DNA from: Hyphomicrobiales bacterium
GTDB taxonomy: Bacteria > Pseudomonadota > Alphaproteobacteria > Rhizobiales > Rhizobiaceae
Assembly (NCBI GenBank): GCA_900469965.1
Contig: UBZP01000005.1
Coordinates: 62,001-126,000, forward strand
DNA length: 64,000 bases
Direction: 5' to 3'
The position numbers were made by a program, and so were the translations under genes. Numbering within the stretch: position 1 is the stretch's first letter; the number at the start of each line of letters is the position of its first letter. Below, in pieces: positions 35,514 to 43,905 of the stretch. The notes beneath the pieces are model-generated. The model had not been told where the DNA came from and ran no database searches. It saw nothing but the letters and a program-made list of their open reading frames with translations.

Positions 35514-35530
35514 GATTGCAAATTGCAATC
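35514..35530. promoter_or_regulatory. Perfect 17-base palindrome upstream of a GST gene
   Basis: GATTGCAA-A-TTGCAATC, 46 bases upstream of the GTG start of the GST gene and 54 bases after the DHFR-like stop. Size and placement suit a dimeric repressor such as a HxlR, MarR or TetR protein; no such gene is adjacent. Confidence 0.55.
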
Positions 35531-35575
35531 AGTATTGCTACCCTTCCGGCGTTGTCGGGAGGCGAGGAGGAAACC

Positions 35576-36235
35576 GTGAGCCCCATCCTGTATGCGCACC
35601 CGTTCTCGTCCTACTGCCAGAAAGCCCTGATCGCGTTCTACGAGAACGAGACCCCCTTCGAGTTCCGCATGCTCAGCCCGGAGCATCCGGACATCCTGCA
35701 GGAATTCGAGGCGCTGTGGCCGGTGAAGAAGTTTCCGGTGCTCGTCGACGGCGACCGGACGCTTCTCGAAGCCACCGTCATCGTCGAATACGTGGCGCTC
35801 GCCTATCCCGGCCCGTTCAGGCCCGTTCCGCAGGACCCGGCCGCGGCGATCGAGGTGCGCATGCTGGACCGCCTCTTCGACAACTACATCAGCACGCCGC
35901 AGCAGAAGGTCGTCCTCGACGCGATCCGTCCGGAGGCGAGCCGCGATCCCTATGGCGTGGCCGAGGCCAGGACGATGCTGGAACGCGCCTACCAATGGCT
36001 GGACCGGCACATGCAGGGGCGCGAATGGGCGGCCGGCGCGGCATTCAGCCTGGCCGACTGCGCCGCCGCCCCCTCGCTCTTCTATGCCGACTGGACCCAT
36101 CCGATCGATCCGGCGCTGACCCATCTTTCGGCCTACCGCGCCCGCCTGCTCGCCCGGCCCTCCTTCGCCCGCGCCGTCGACGAAGCACGGCCCTACCGGA
36201 AGTACTTCCCGCTCGGCGCGCCGGACCGGGACTGA
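35576..36235 (+). CDS. Glutathione S-transferase family protein
   Basis: A 219-residue cytoplasmic GST. The N-terminal thioredoxin fold reads PILYAHPFSSYCQKALIAFYEN, with the catalytic Ser/Cys region HPFSSYC near residue 10, and KKFPVLVDGDRTLLEATVIVEY binds glutathione. The all-helical C domain includes WAAGAAFSLADCAAAPSLFY. GTG at 35576 has GAGGAGG six bases upstream, so the in-frame ATG at 35516, which lies within the palindrome, is rejected. It may be co-regulated by that palindrome. Substrate unknown. Confidence 0.92.
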   Translation: MSPILYAHPFSSYCQKALIAFYENETPFEFRMLSPEHPDILQEFEALWPVKKFPVLVDGDRTLLEATVIVEYVALAYPGPFRPVPQDPAAAIEVRMLDRLFDNYISTPQQKVVLDAIRPEASRDPYGVAEARTMLERAYQWLDRHMQGREWAAGAAFSLADCAAAPSLFYADWTHPIDPALTHLSAYRARLLARPSFARAVDEARPYRKYFPLGAPDRD

Positions 36236-36416
36236 AGGCGCGCGCCGCCATCGGCGCAATCGATCCGTCTGAATTTTTGACCGGAGGGCGCCGCACGGGT
36301 TGCGGGCGCCGCCGGTCGGGTTGACGCCGCAACTGCTTGCCCACACACTTTGCCCGGTGGATGACGGCGCGCGGAAAGCGTGTCGAAACGGGAGGTCTCA
36401 TCCGCGGGAGGAACAC

Positions 36417-37298
36417 ATGACGGAATCCATCAGGCTCTTTCGGGGCCCGTTCGGCCATGTCTCGCTGCTCAATGTCGGCGGCAATCTCGTCACCCATGCC
36501 CATCCGGAAGCGCATATCGTCATCTGGCTCGCCGGCGCGCCGGGCCGCATGACGGTGGGGGAGCGGACGATCCGGCCGGAGCGCGGCGTGGCGATCGGCA
36601 TCAACTCGTTCGAGCCGCACAACCACGTCTTTTCCGAGGGCGAGGTGCCGGGTCAGTTCCTGGCCTTCTATATCGACATGGACTGGCTCAGGTCGCGGCG
36701 CGGCCTTCCGATGGGCGCCGATGCCTTCCATTGCCCCGACATCCCGCTCGACGGCTGGATGGCGGCGAATATCGAGGCGCTGACGGCGCGGCTGATGTCG
36801 ATCGACGAGGACTACGGCCTCATCGCCTACGAGCTCGAGCGCTTCATCGACCACGTGCTCGACACGGCCGAGGCGACGCGGCCGAAGAACCGCGCCTGCC
36901 GCGGCGCCCTGACCGGGCGCGACTACCGCATCCGCAAGGCGATCGCGCTGATGGAGGCCAATGTCGGCGAGCGCATCTGCTTCGACCAGGTGGCCCGCAG
37001 CGTCGGCCTCTCCCGGCCGCATTTCTTCGCGCGCTTCAAGGAGCAGATGGGCGTCACGCCGAATGTCTACTGGAACACCCTCAGGATCGCCGAAGCCCTG
37101 CGCTGCCTGCAGTCGACCGACGAGACGCTGATCACGGTCGCCTGCCATCTCGGCTTTTCCACCCAGGGCAACTTCTCGCGCTTCTTCCGCGAGCATACCG
37201 GCGTGCCGCCGACGGTCTACCGGTCCGCCGCCAACGAGGGCCCGCGGCCGCTCACGGACGATGCCGGCAGACGATTGCCCGCGGTCTACTGTCGGTAG
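36417..37298 (+). CDS. AraC-family transcriptional regulator
   Basis: A 293-residue regulator with an N-terminal cupin-type sensor (HAHPEAHIVIWLAGAPGRMTVG, about residues 27-48) and a C-terminal double helix-turn-helix (ICFDQVARSVGLSRPHFFARF and LITVACHLGFSTQGNFSRFFREHTG). GGGAGGAA lies just before ATG 36417. It stands at the head of the molybdenum hydroxylase genes on the same strand, 103 bases upstream of the SRPBCC gene, and is the likely activator of that cluster. Confidence 0.93.
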   Translation: MTESIRLFRGPFGHVSLLNVGGNLVTHAHPEAHIVIWLAGAPGRMTVGERTIRPERGVAIGINSFEPHNHVFSEGEVPGQFLAFYIDMDWLRSRRGLPMGADAFHCPDIPLDGWMAANIEALTARLMSIDEDYGLIAYELERFIDHVLDTAEATRPKNRACRGALTGRDYRIRKAIALMEANVGERICFDQVARSVGLSRPHFFARFKEQMGVTPNVYWNTLRIAEALRCLQSTDETLITVACHLGFSTQGNFSRFFREHTGVPPTVYRSAANEGPRPLTDDAGRRLPAVYCR

Positions 37299-37401
37299 GA
37301 TGCTTTTTCAGACGCTCGGATAGGCCGCCAAGACTTTTCGATAAGCGGGCCCGGATGGCAGGCGTAGGCTGCCGGCAACCGAGACCGACAGGAAAAGATC
37401 C

Positions 37402-37845
37402 ATGGCAAACGTCTTCATCTCCTCCGTCATTCCCGCACCGATCGACAGCGTCTGGGCGAAGATCCGCGACTTCAACGGGCTGCCGGACTGGCATCCGCGC
37501 ATGGTCAAGAGCGAGATCGAGGACGGCCTGCCGGCCGACCGGATCGGCTGCGTGCGCAGGTTCGAGCTGGTCAGCGGCGCGACGCTGCGCGAGCAACTGC
37601 TGGCCTTCTCCGATATCGATCGCTCCGTCAGCTACGCGATCCTGGAAACGCCGCAGCCGATCACCAACCACAGGGCGACGCTGACGCTGCGCCCGATCAC
37701 CGACGGCGACCAGACCTATGCGGAATGGACCGCCACCTTCGACGCGCCGGCGGAGGAGGCCGACAAGATCGCCGCCGGCATGGGCGCCAACGTGTTCCAG
37801 GGCGGCTTCAACGCACTGAAGGAACACTTCGCGGCCAAGGCCTGA
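37402..37845 (+). CDS. SRPBCC (polyketide cyclase/CoxG-like) family protein
   Basis: A 147-residue protein with the START/Bet v1 fold: VFISSVIPAPIDSVWAKIRDF at the N-terminus, PDWHPRMVKSEIEDG after it, and a long C-terminal helix (EADKIAAGMGANVFQGGFNAL). Such proteins bind hydrophobic ligands. In carbon-monoxide-dehydrogenase-type clusters the SRPBCC protein CoxG accompanies the Mo enzyme, perhaps anchoring it to the membrane, but this one is shorter and lacks a membrane tail. AGGAAAAG precedes the ATG. It is 10 bases upstream of the FAD subunit gene, so clearly in the same operon. Confidence 0.88.
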   Translation: MANVFISSVIPAPIDSVWAKIRDFNGLPDWHPRMVKSEIEDGLPADRIGCVRRFELVSGATLREQLLAFSDIDRSVSYAILETPQPITNHRATLTLRPITDGDQTYAEWTATFDAPAEEADKIAAGMGANVFQGGFNALKEHFAAKA

Positions 37846-37855
37846 GGAGGCGACG

Positions 37856-38659
37856 ATGGGGCTCGCCCTCAAGACCTACCCGACCCTCACTGCGGCGGGC
37901 GAAGCGCTCGCCGCGCAGGCCACGGCGCGCTACATCGGCGGCGGCACCCTCGTCGTGCGCGACGCCAACGAGGGCGACCTGCGCTTCGACACCTATGTCA
38001 GCGCCAGCGACCCGGAGCTGTCGGCGATTGCGGTTACGGACGGGCAGGCCACGATCGGCGCCGGCGTGACCATGGCAGGAATCGTCCGCGAACCGGCGCT
38101 CGGCTTTCTCGCGCCGGCGGCCAAGGCCGTGGGCGGCCCCGCGATCCGCAACATGGCGACCGTCGGCGGCAACCTGTTCGCTCCGACGCCCTATGGCGAT
38201 TTCACCGTGGCGCTCGTGGCACTCGACGCCAGCCTCGACATCGAGGGCGCAGCGGTGCCCGTCACCGACTTTCTTACCGGACGCGAGACCATCTATGCCC
38301 GTGCGCTGGTGCGCGCCGTCTCGTTCCGCCTGCCCGCGGAAGGATCGTTCCGCTTTGCCAAGGTCTCGCGCATCCGGCCGAAGGGCCTGTCGATCGTGAC
38401 CATTGCCGCCGTCGTGGAGGAGCGATCGGGGGCGATCACCAGCGCGCGGATCGCCTATGGGTGCATGGCGGACCGGCCGATCCGCGCGCCCGCAGTGGAG
38501 AGGGCATTGATCGGCAAGGCGCGCACGAAGGATGGGATCGCCGCAGCGCTCGCGGTTGCGACCGAGGGTACGTCGCCGCCGACCGACGCGATCGCCAGTG
38601 CCTGGTATCGCAGCGAGGTGCTGCCGGTGCATCTGGGGAGGCTGCTGCTTTCGCCCTGA
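37856..38659 (+). CDS. Mo hydroxylase FAD-binding (medium) subunit, CoxM-like
   Basis: A 267-residue FAD subunit of a xanthine-oxidase-family enzyme, which passes electrons from the 2Fe-2S subunit to the final acceptor. The FAD pyrophosphate loop is ARYIGGGTLVVRDANEG (residues ~24-40), and the second signature is IRNMATVGGNLFAPTPYGD (near 98-116). The C-terminal CO_deh_flav_C part follows (SFRFAKVSRIRPKGLSIV). Slightly short for the family (usually 270-300). Starts 10 bases after the SRPBCC stop; GAGGAGG precedes it. Confidence 0.92.
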   Translation: MGLALKTYPTLTAAGEALAAQATARYIGGGTLVVRDANEGDLRFDTYVSASDPELSAIAVTDGQATIGAGVTMAGIVREPALGFLAPAAKAVGGPAIRNMATVGGNLFAPTPYGDFTVALVALDASLDIEGAAVPVTDFLTGRETIYARALVRAVSFRLPAEGSFRFAKVSRIRPKGLSIVTIAAVVEERSGAITSARIAYGCMADRPIRAPAVERALIGKARTKDGIAAALAVATEGTSPPTDAIASAWYRSEVLPVHLGRLLLSP

Positions 38660-38750
38660 CGACGGCAGGCCGGCCGCACGGGCGGCGCTCGAGGGCCGCC
38701 ATCACAATTCCGCCAGTCGACGACAGGCCAACACGGTTCGGGAGGACCGC

Positions 38751-39233
38751 ATGACGAAGGTTCCGGTGCAGTTCGTGCTCAACGGCGAGGAAAAGGCCGA
38801 GTTCGTCGAAAGCGGCGCCACGCTGCTTCGGGCTCTGCGGGAGAAGATCGGCGACACGTCGGTCAAGGCGGGCTGCCAGCAGGGCACCTGCGGAAGCTGC
38901 GCGGTGGTCGTCGACGGGGAGCTTCGCCTCTCCTGCCTGACGCTGGCCGAGCGCTGCGGCGGCTGTTCCATCGAGACGACGGGGGGGCTGGCGCATGGCG
39001 AGGTGCTGCATCCGCTGCAGCGCGCCTTCAACGAGGGCTTTGCCACCCAGTGCGGCTTCTGCACGCCGGGGATGATCATGGCGGCGAAGGCGCTGCTCGA
39101 CCGCAACCCGCAGCCGAGCCGCGAGGACGTGGTGGAGGCGATCTCCGGCAACATCTGCCGCTGCACCGGCTACGAGCCGATCATCCAGGCGATCCTGGCC
39201 GCCGCCCGCGCCAACTCGCTGAGCGCGGCCTGA
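38751..39233 (+). CDS. Mo hydroxylase 2Fe-2S (small) subunit, CoxS-like
   Basis: A 160-residue iron-sulphur subunit with two [2Fe-2S] clusters. The plant-ferredoxin type motif is CQQGTCGSCAVVVDGEL (about residues 42-58), with a fourth Cys in RLSCLTLAE; the second cluster lies in QCGFCTPGMIM and ICRCTGYEPI. All eight cysteines are present. GGAGG lies five bases before the ATG. It precedes the large subunit by 12 bases, the usual order medium-small-large of CO dehydrogenase-type clusters. Confidence 0.96.
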   Translation: MTKVPVQFVLNGEEKAEFVESGATLLRALREKIGDTSVKAGCQQGTCGSCAVVVDGELRLSCLTLAERCGGCSIETTGGLAHGEVLHPLQRAFNEGFATQCGFCTPGMIMAAKALLDRNPQPSREDVVEAISGNICRCTGYEPIIQAILAAARANSLSAA

Positions 39234-39245
39234 GGGGAGACGACG

Positions 39246-40613
39246 ATGGAACTGCGCAAGACCTATTTCGCCGACGAGCGCAAGGACGACCTGAAGGAGA
39301 TCGGCCAGCCGCGGCTGCGCTCGGATGCGCTCGGGCACGTCACCGGAACGACGACCTTCTTCGCCGACCGCAACCTGCCGGGCCTGCTTCACCTGAAGAT
39401 GGTGCGCAGCCCGCACCACCACGCCCGCATCCGCTCGATCGACCTTTCCGAGGCCGAGAAGCACCCGGGCGTCGTGCGCATCCTGACGGCGGCCGACGTG
39501 CCGCACAACGTCTACACCATCCTGATCCTGATCCAGGTCGGCCCCGAGGACGAGACGGTGCTGGCGACCGACAAGGTGCGCTGGAAGGGCGAGGCGGTGG
39601 TGGCGATCCTCGCCGACAGCGAGCGGGCCGCACAGGAGGCGGCGGCGAAGGTGAAGGTCGACTACGAGGTGCTGCCGGCGGTGCTCTCGATCGAGGAGGC
39701 ACTGGCGCCCGGGGCGCCGATCGTCAACGAATACCACGGGCAGAACTACTATCGCTATGACAGCGGCGAATGCCGCAAGGTGCGCTACGGCGACGTCGAG
39801 GCCGGCTTTGCCGGCGCCGACCATATCCTCGAGCAGACCTACGGCTCCGGGCCGATCGAGCACGCACCGACCGAGACGACGGGCTGCATCGTCGTGCCCG
39901 AGGGCAGCGGCCGCTTCACCTGCTACACCAACACGCAGGCGATGTTCTTCACCCTCGACAACGCCTCGATCATCCTGCAGATGGACGGCGCCAAGCTGCA
40001 CATGGTCGGCGGCACCGTCGGCGGCGGCTTCGGCGGCAAGGTCGACGTCACCGTCGAACCGATCGCCATCCTCGGCGCCAAGCTCACCGGCCGCCCCGTG
40101 TCCTTCATCTACAGCCGGGAGGAAGAGATGCAGATCTCCTCGCCCCGCGCGGCCGAAAAGCTCGTCATCAAGGACGGGGTGATGAAGGACGGCCGCATCG
40201 TCGCCCGCTACGTCAAGGCCTATATCGATGCCGGCGCCTATTCGCGGCATTCGCCCTACGGCGCGCAGAAATCCGCCGCCCACTTTCCCGGTCCCTATAC
40301 GGTGCCCAACGTCTGGGTGGACAGCTACTGCGTCTACACCAACCGTACGCCGTCCAGCGCCATGCGCGGTTTCGGGGTGACGATCGGCGACTTCGCGCTG
40401 GAAGTGCAGATGGACAAGCTGGCGCGGCTCGTCGGCATGGATCCGCTCGAATTCCGCTTCGTCAACGCCTATCGCGACGGCGACATGAAGGCCCATCGCC
40501 AGCCGACCGAGGGGGCGGCGCTGATCGAATGCATGCAGGAGGCCTCGCGGGCGGCCCGGTGGCCGGTGGCGGAGAAATACCTTGCGATGTCGTCCGCACG
40601 GCGGGAGGGCTGA
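39246..40613 (+). CDS. Mo hydroxylase large subunit, N-terminal half (split)
   Basis: A 455-residue polypeptide that equals the first ~60% of a CoxL/XdhB large subunit. It contains the aldehyde-oxidase a/b hammerhead domain (DALGHVTGTTTFFADRNLPG, residues ~26-130) and the first Moco-binding domain, with GGTVGGGFGGKVDVTVEP near residue 260 and SSAMRGFGVTIGDFALEVQ near 372. The CO-dehydrogenase active-site Cys loop is absent, so CO is not the substrate. A TGA at 40611 ends it; the next ORF is in the same frame and supplies the rest. Residues YLAMSSARREG at its end contain the ribosome binding site of the next gene. Confidence 0.93.
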   Translation: MELRKTYFADERKDDLKEIGQPRLRSDALGHVTGTTTFFADRNLPGLLHLKMVRSPHHHARIRSIDLSEAEKHPGVVRILTAADVPHNVYTILILIQVGPEDETVLATDKVRWKGEAVVAILADSERAAQEAAAKVKVDYEVLPAVLSIEEALAPGAPIVNEYHGQNYYRYDSGECRKVRYGDVEAGFAGADHILEQTYGSGPIEHAPTETTGCIVVPEGSGRFTCYTNTQAMFFTLDNASIILQMDGAKLHMVGGTVGGGFGGKVDVTVEPIAILGAKLTGRPVSFIYSREEEMQISSPRAAEKLVIKDGVMKDGRIVARYVKAYIDAGAYSRHSPYGAQKSAAHFPGPYTVPNVWVDSYCVYTNRTPSSAMRGFGVTIGDFALEVQMDKLARLVGMDPLEFRFVNAYRDGDMKAHRQPTEGAALIECMQEASRAARWPVAEKYLAMSSARREG

Positions 40614-40616
40614 CCG

Positions 40617-41645
40617 ATGGCGATGAAGCACGGCCGCGGGGTGGCGGCAGTCAACTACCCGACCGGCATGAACCTCGGCGGCGACCCGACCCAGGCGCTG
40701 GTGCATTCGACGCCGACCGGAAACTTCATGGTGACGCTGTCGAGCGTCGACCTCGGCCAGGGGATGAAGCAGATCATGGCGCAGATCTGCGCCGAGACGA
40801 TCGGCGTGCCGACCGAACGCGTGATCGTCGACACCGCCGACACCGACACCGGTCCGCACTGCATGGGCACGTTCGCCTCGCGCGGCACCCACCGCGCCGG
40901 CAATGCCGTGATCGCGGCGGCGAAGGAGGCGCGACAGGTGATGCTGGAGGTGGCGGCCGAGGAGCTCGAGGTCAACGCCTCCGACCTCGACACCGACGGC
41001 GCGGGCAACATCCACGTCAGGGGCGCGCCGCAGCGTTCGATCTCGATCTTTGACACGGCCCTTGCCGCCCATTTCAAGCGCGGGCGCTCGATTTCCGGGC
41101 GCGGCATGTTCCTGATTCCCCGCTCCTACCCGGACACGGAGACCGGCGCGATGAAGCCGTCGACCTGCTATGCCCATGCCTGCACGGTGGCGGAGGTGGA
41201 GGTCGACGACGAGACCGGCGAGGTCAACGTGCTGACCGTGAAGAACGTCTTCGAGATCGGCCGGGCGCTGAACCCGAAGATGGTCGAGCAGCAGCTCGTC
41301 GGCGGCTCGTGGATGGGGATCAGCCACGCGCTCTACGAGACGACCGAGCCCTACTATCCGAGCCGCGAGCATGGCGGGCGCGACTTCAACGAGTACCTGA
41401 TGCCGGGCCCCGGCGACCTCGCCGAGACCGAGGTGATCGTGCTGGAGCGCCCGGCGGCGGACGGCCCCTACGGCGCCAAGGGCCCGGGCGAGATGTGCGC
41501 CAATCCGCAGATCCCGGCGATTGCGAACGCGATCTTCGACGCGGTCGGCGTGCGGGTCGACACGCTGCCGATCACGCCGGAGCGGATCCTGCGCGCCCTG
41601 AAGGCGAAGGCGGCGCAGGAGAGCGCGGAGGCCGTGGCGCATTGA
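40617..41645 (+). CDS. Mo hydroxylase large subunit, C-terminal half (split)
   Basis: A 342-residue polypeptide equal to the second Moco-binding domain of the large subunit. It begins MAMKHGRGVAAVNYPTGM, has SSVDLGQGMKQIMAQICAE (Moco contact), and ends with PYGAKGPGEMCANPQIPAI, in which the Glu of GPGE is the expected catalytic base. The start ATG is in frame with the preceding gene, three bases after its TGA, with GGGAGGG seven bases upstream inside the end of the first half. This argues for two separately made, coupled chains rather than a broken gene; a nonsense mutation or a sequencing error remains possible. Confidence 0.92.
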   Translation: MAMKHGRGVAAVNYPTGMNLGGDPTQALVHSTPTGNFMVTLSSVDLGQGMKQIMAQICAETIGVPTERVIVDTADTDTGPHCMGTFASRGTHRAGNAVIAAAKEARQVMLEVAAEELEVNASDLDTDGAGNIHVRGAPQRSISIFDTALAAHFKRGRSISGRGMFLIPRSYPDTETGAMKPSTCYAHACTVAEVEVDDETGEVNVLTVKNVFEIGRALNPKMVEQQLVGGSWMGISHALYETTEPYYPSREHGGRDFNEYLMPGPGDLAETEVIVLERPAADGPYGAKGPGEMCANPQIPAIANAIFDAVGVRVDTLPITPERILRALKAKAAQESAEAVAH

Positions 41646-41708
41646 GGACAGATGCGCCGCCGCCGGGAGCGGACCCGGCGCAAAGGGCGCGGGGCGCAGG
41701 AGAGATCG

Positions 41709-42593
41709 ATGATGCGGGAGAATTCCGCGAGCACCATGCTGGACACGCCGGAGACGGTCGCCGCACGCCTGGAGGACGTCGCCTACATCGCCGACGACGG
41801 GCTTGCGACCGCGGTGTTCCTGGCCGTGCAGCTCGGCAAGCCGCTGCTTCTGGAGGGCGCGCCCGGCGTCGGCAAGACGGAGGCGGCGAAGGCGGTGGCC
41901 GACATCCTCGGGCGACAGCTGATCCGGCTGCAATGCTACGAGGGGATCGACGCCCAGCACGCGCTCTACGAATGGAACTACCAGCGACAGCTTCTCGCGA
42001 TCCGCCAGGCCGGCGAGCGCGAGGCGGACATCTACGACGACCGCTTCCTGATCGCCCGGCCGCTGCTGCGCTCGCTGCAGGCGCCGGAACAGACGGTGCT
42101 GCTGATCGACGAGATCGACCGCTCCGACCACGAATTCGAGGCGCTGCTGCTCGAATTCCTCTCCGATTTCCAGATCTCGATCCCCGAGCGCGGCACGATT
42201 GCGGCGGCCAGTCGCCCGATCGTGATCCTGACCTCCAACCGGACGCGGGAACTCGCCGAGGCGCTGCGCCGGCGCTGCGTCTACCACTGGATCGCCTATC
42301 CCGACGCGCTGCTGGAGGCGGCGATCATCATGCTGAGAGCGGGCAGCGTGGCCGAGCGGACCGCGCGCGCCGTCGCCGCTGCGGTGGGGGCGATCCGCAC
42401 CCGGCCGCTCGCCAAGCCGCCCGGCATCTCCGAGGCGGTGGAATGGGCGAACGCGGCGACCGTGCTCGAAAAGGGCGGCAGCCCCTGGCCGGAAGCCTTC
42501 CGGCGGGCGATCGGCGTGCTGATCAAGGACGAGGAGGATCTCGCCTACATCGCCCCGCAGCTGGACGCCATCGTGGAGGAGGCTCTGGCATGA
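41709..42593 (+). CDS. MoxR-family AAA+ ATPase, CoxD-like
   Basis: A 294-residue AAA+ ATPase. Walker A is GAPGVGKT (residues 50-57), Walker B VLLIDEIDRSD (near 131-141), and the sensor/arginine region is ILTSNRTRELAEALRRRC. In cox clusters CoxD with CoxE matures the Cu/Mo active site; by analogy this pair should activate or assemble the Mo hydroxylase. AGGAGA lies at 41698-41703 before ATG 41709. The VWA partner gene follows 130 bases downstream. Confidence 0.93.
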   Translation: MMRENSASTMLDTPETVAARLEDVAYIADDGLATAVFLAVQLGKPLLLEGAPGVGKTEAAKAVADILGRQLIRLQCYEGIDAQHALYEWNYQRQLLAIRQAGEREADIYDDRFLIARPLLRSLQAPEQTVLLIDEIDRSDHEFEALLLEFLSDFQISIPERGTIAAASRPIVILTSNRTRELAEALRRRCVYHWIAYPDALLEAAIIMLRAGSVAERTARAVAAAVGAIRTRPLAKPPGISEAVEWANAATVLEKGGSPWPEAFRRAIGVLIKDEEDLAYIAPQLDAIVEEALA

Positions 42594-42723
42594 GGCGCCC
42601 GGCCGGCAAACCGAACCCGCCGAAATGCCCCGGGGCGGACAGGCCGCCTTGCGGCAGGGCGGCGCGCGGCGCCCGGAGCGGCAGCGGATCGCGCCGGCAC
42701 AGTCACGATCGGGATGACCGGCC

Positions 42724-43905
42724 ATGATGGCGGCGGCGACGGGCAGGCATGGACGGCGGGCCCTGCTTCCCCGGGAATGCGCCCCCTTCATGACCTTCGT
42801 GCAGGCCCTGCGGGCGCATGGGTTCGCCGTTGCGCCGGAGCAGGCGACGGGCTTCCTGGCCGCCGTCGCGCTCGTCGGGCCGCGCAGCATGGAGCATATC
42901 CGCCAGGCGGCCGTCGCGACGCTGGCGCCGCCGCCGGAGCGGCGCGCGGCGTTCGAGGCCCTGTTTCGCGCCACCTTCTTCGGCGAGACGACCCTTGCAG
43001 CCGTCGGCGCGGATGAGGAGGAGCCCCCTGTCCGCGATGCCGGCGGCGCGGCGGAACGGCAGGAGATGCCGTTGAAAAAGGAGAAGGGCGGCGCGGCCGC
43101 GTCCGGCACCGAGCAGCTTTCCGTCCGACGCTTCGAGACCGGCTGCGATCCGGCGCTGCAGGTCCTGCGGCGTTCGCTCGCACGCGCAATGCCGGTTCGC
43201 CGCTCGTTCCGCCTGACGAAGACCAGTTCGCGCGACACGATCGACCTCCGGCAATCGATGCGGGAGATCGTGCGGGGCGACGGCGACGTGCCCTCGCCCG
43301 CCTATCGCCGGCGCCCGTCGGTGCCGCGCCGGCTGGTGCTGCTGATTGATGTTTCCGGATCGATGAAACAGCATTCCGAAGATTACCTGCGGCTGGCACA
43401 TGCGGCGGTGCAGGCGACCGGCACGGCGGAAGTCTTCACCATCGGCACGCGGCTCACGCGGATTTCGCGGGCGCTGCGGGTCCGCGACCGCGCACGGGCG
43501 CTCGGGCTTGCCGCCGATGCCGTGGCCGACTGGGACGGCGGCACGCGGCTCGGGCCGGCGCTCTTGGCGTTTCTCTCCGTGCCGCGCTTTGCCGCACTCG
43601 CCCGCGGCGCCGCCGTCGTGCTGCTCTCCGACGGGCTGGAGCGCGGCGACCACCTGGCGCTGGAGACGGCGATGCGGCGGCTTTCGGCGCGCGCCTTCCG
43701 GCTGTCGCTCGCAACGCCGCTCGCCGGCGATCCCCGGTTCCGGCCGCAGACGGCCGCCCTTGCCGCGATCCTGCCTTTCCTCGACGACCTCGTCGACGGC
43801 TCTTCCATTCCGGCACTGACGGATTTCATGCTTTCGCTCGGCCGACCCGCACCGCGCGCCGAGGCGATCTGGGGGAGGAAGGCGCATGAAGCAGGGTATC
43901 GTTGA
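42724..43905 (+). CDS. VWA-domain protein, CoxE-like
   Basis: A 393-residue protein with a von Willebrand A domain in its C half: RRLVLLIDVSGSMKQHSED (MIDAS DxSxS near residue 208), with TIGTRLTRIS and AAVVLLSDGLERGD as later metal-binding parts. The N half is helical with a charged linker (KKEKGGAAASG). VWA CoxE proteins work with MoxR ATPases as chaperones of metalloenzymes. The start could be either of two adjacent ATGs at 42724. Its end overlaps the amidohydrolase gene by 20 bases. Confidence 0.92.
   Translation: MMAAATGRHGRRALLPRECAPFMTFVQALRAHGFAVAPEQATGFLAAVALVGPRSMEHIRQAAVATLAPPPERRAAFEALFRATFFGETTLAAVGADEEEPPVRDAGGAAERQEMPLKKEKGGAAASGTEQLSVRRFETGCDPALQVLRRSLARAMPVRRSFRLTKTSSRDTIDLRQSMREIVRGDGDVPSPAYRRRPSVPRRLVLLIDVSGSMKQHSEDYLRLAHAAVQATGTAEVFTIGTRLTRISRALRVRDRARALGLAADAVADWDGGTRLGPALLAFLSVPRFAALARGAAVVLLSDGLERGDHLALETAMRRLSARAFRLSLATPLAGDPRFRPQTAALAAILPFLDDLVDGSSIPALTDFMLSLGRPAPRAEAIWGRKAHEAGYR

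Noticed and set aside
35516..35575. Longer N-terminus for the GST at 35576
   Set aside because: It would begin within the palindrome and adds sequence not typical of a GST; GTG 35576 has a strong ribosome binding site.
40611..40613. TGA as a selenocysteine codon in the Mo subunit
   Set aside because: The site is at a domain boundary, not an active site. A ribosome binding site and ATG follow, and no selenocysteine insertion element was evident.
39246..41645. Annotation as carbon monoxide dehydrogenase
   Set aside because: The active-site Cys loop of form I CO dehydrogenase is not present, and attached hydrolases point to another substrate.
38436..43238. 1600-codon open frame on the minus strand across the Mo hydroxylase genes
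   Set aside because: It lies antisense to six genes with clear family motifs, has a composition rich in Arg, His and Gly with no recognisable domain, and is a by-product of high GC with strongly biased third positions.
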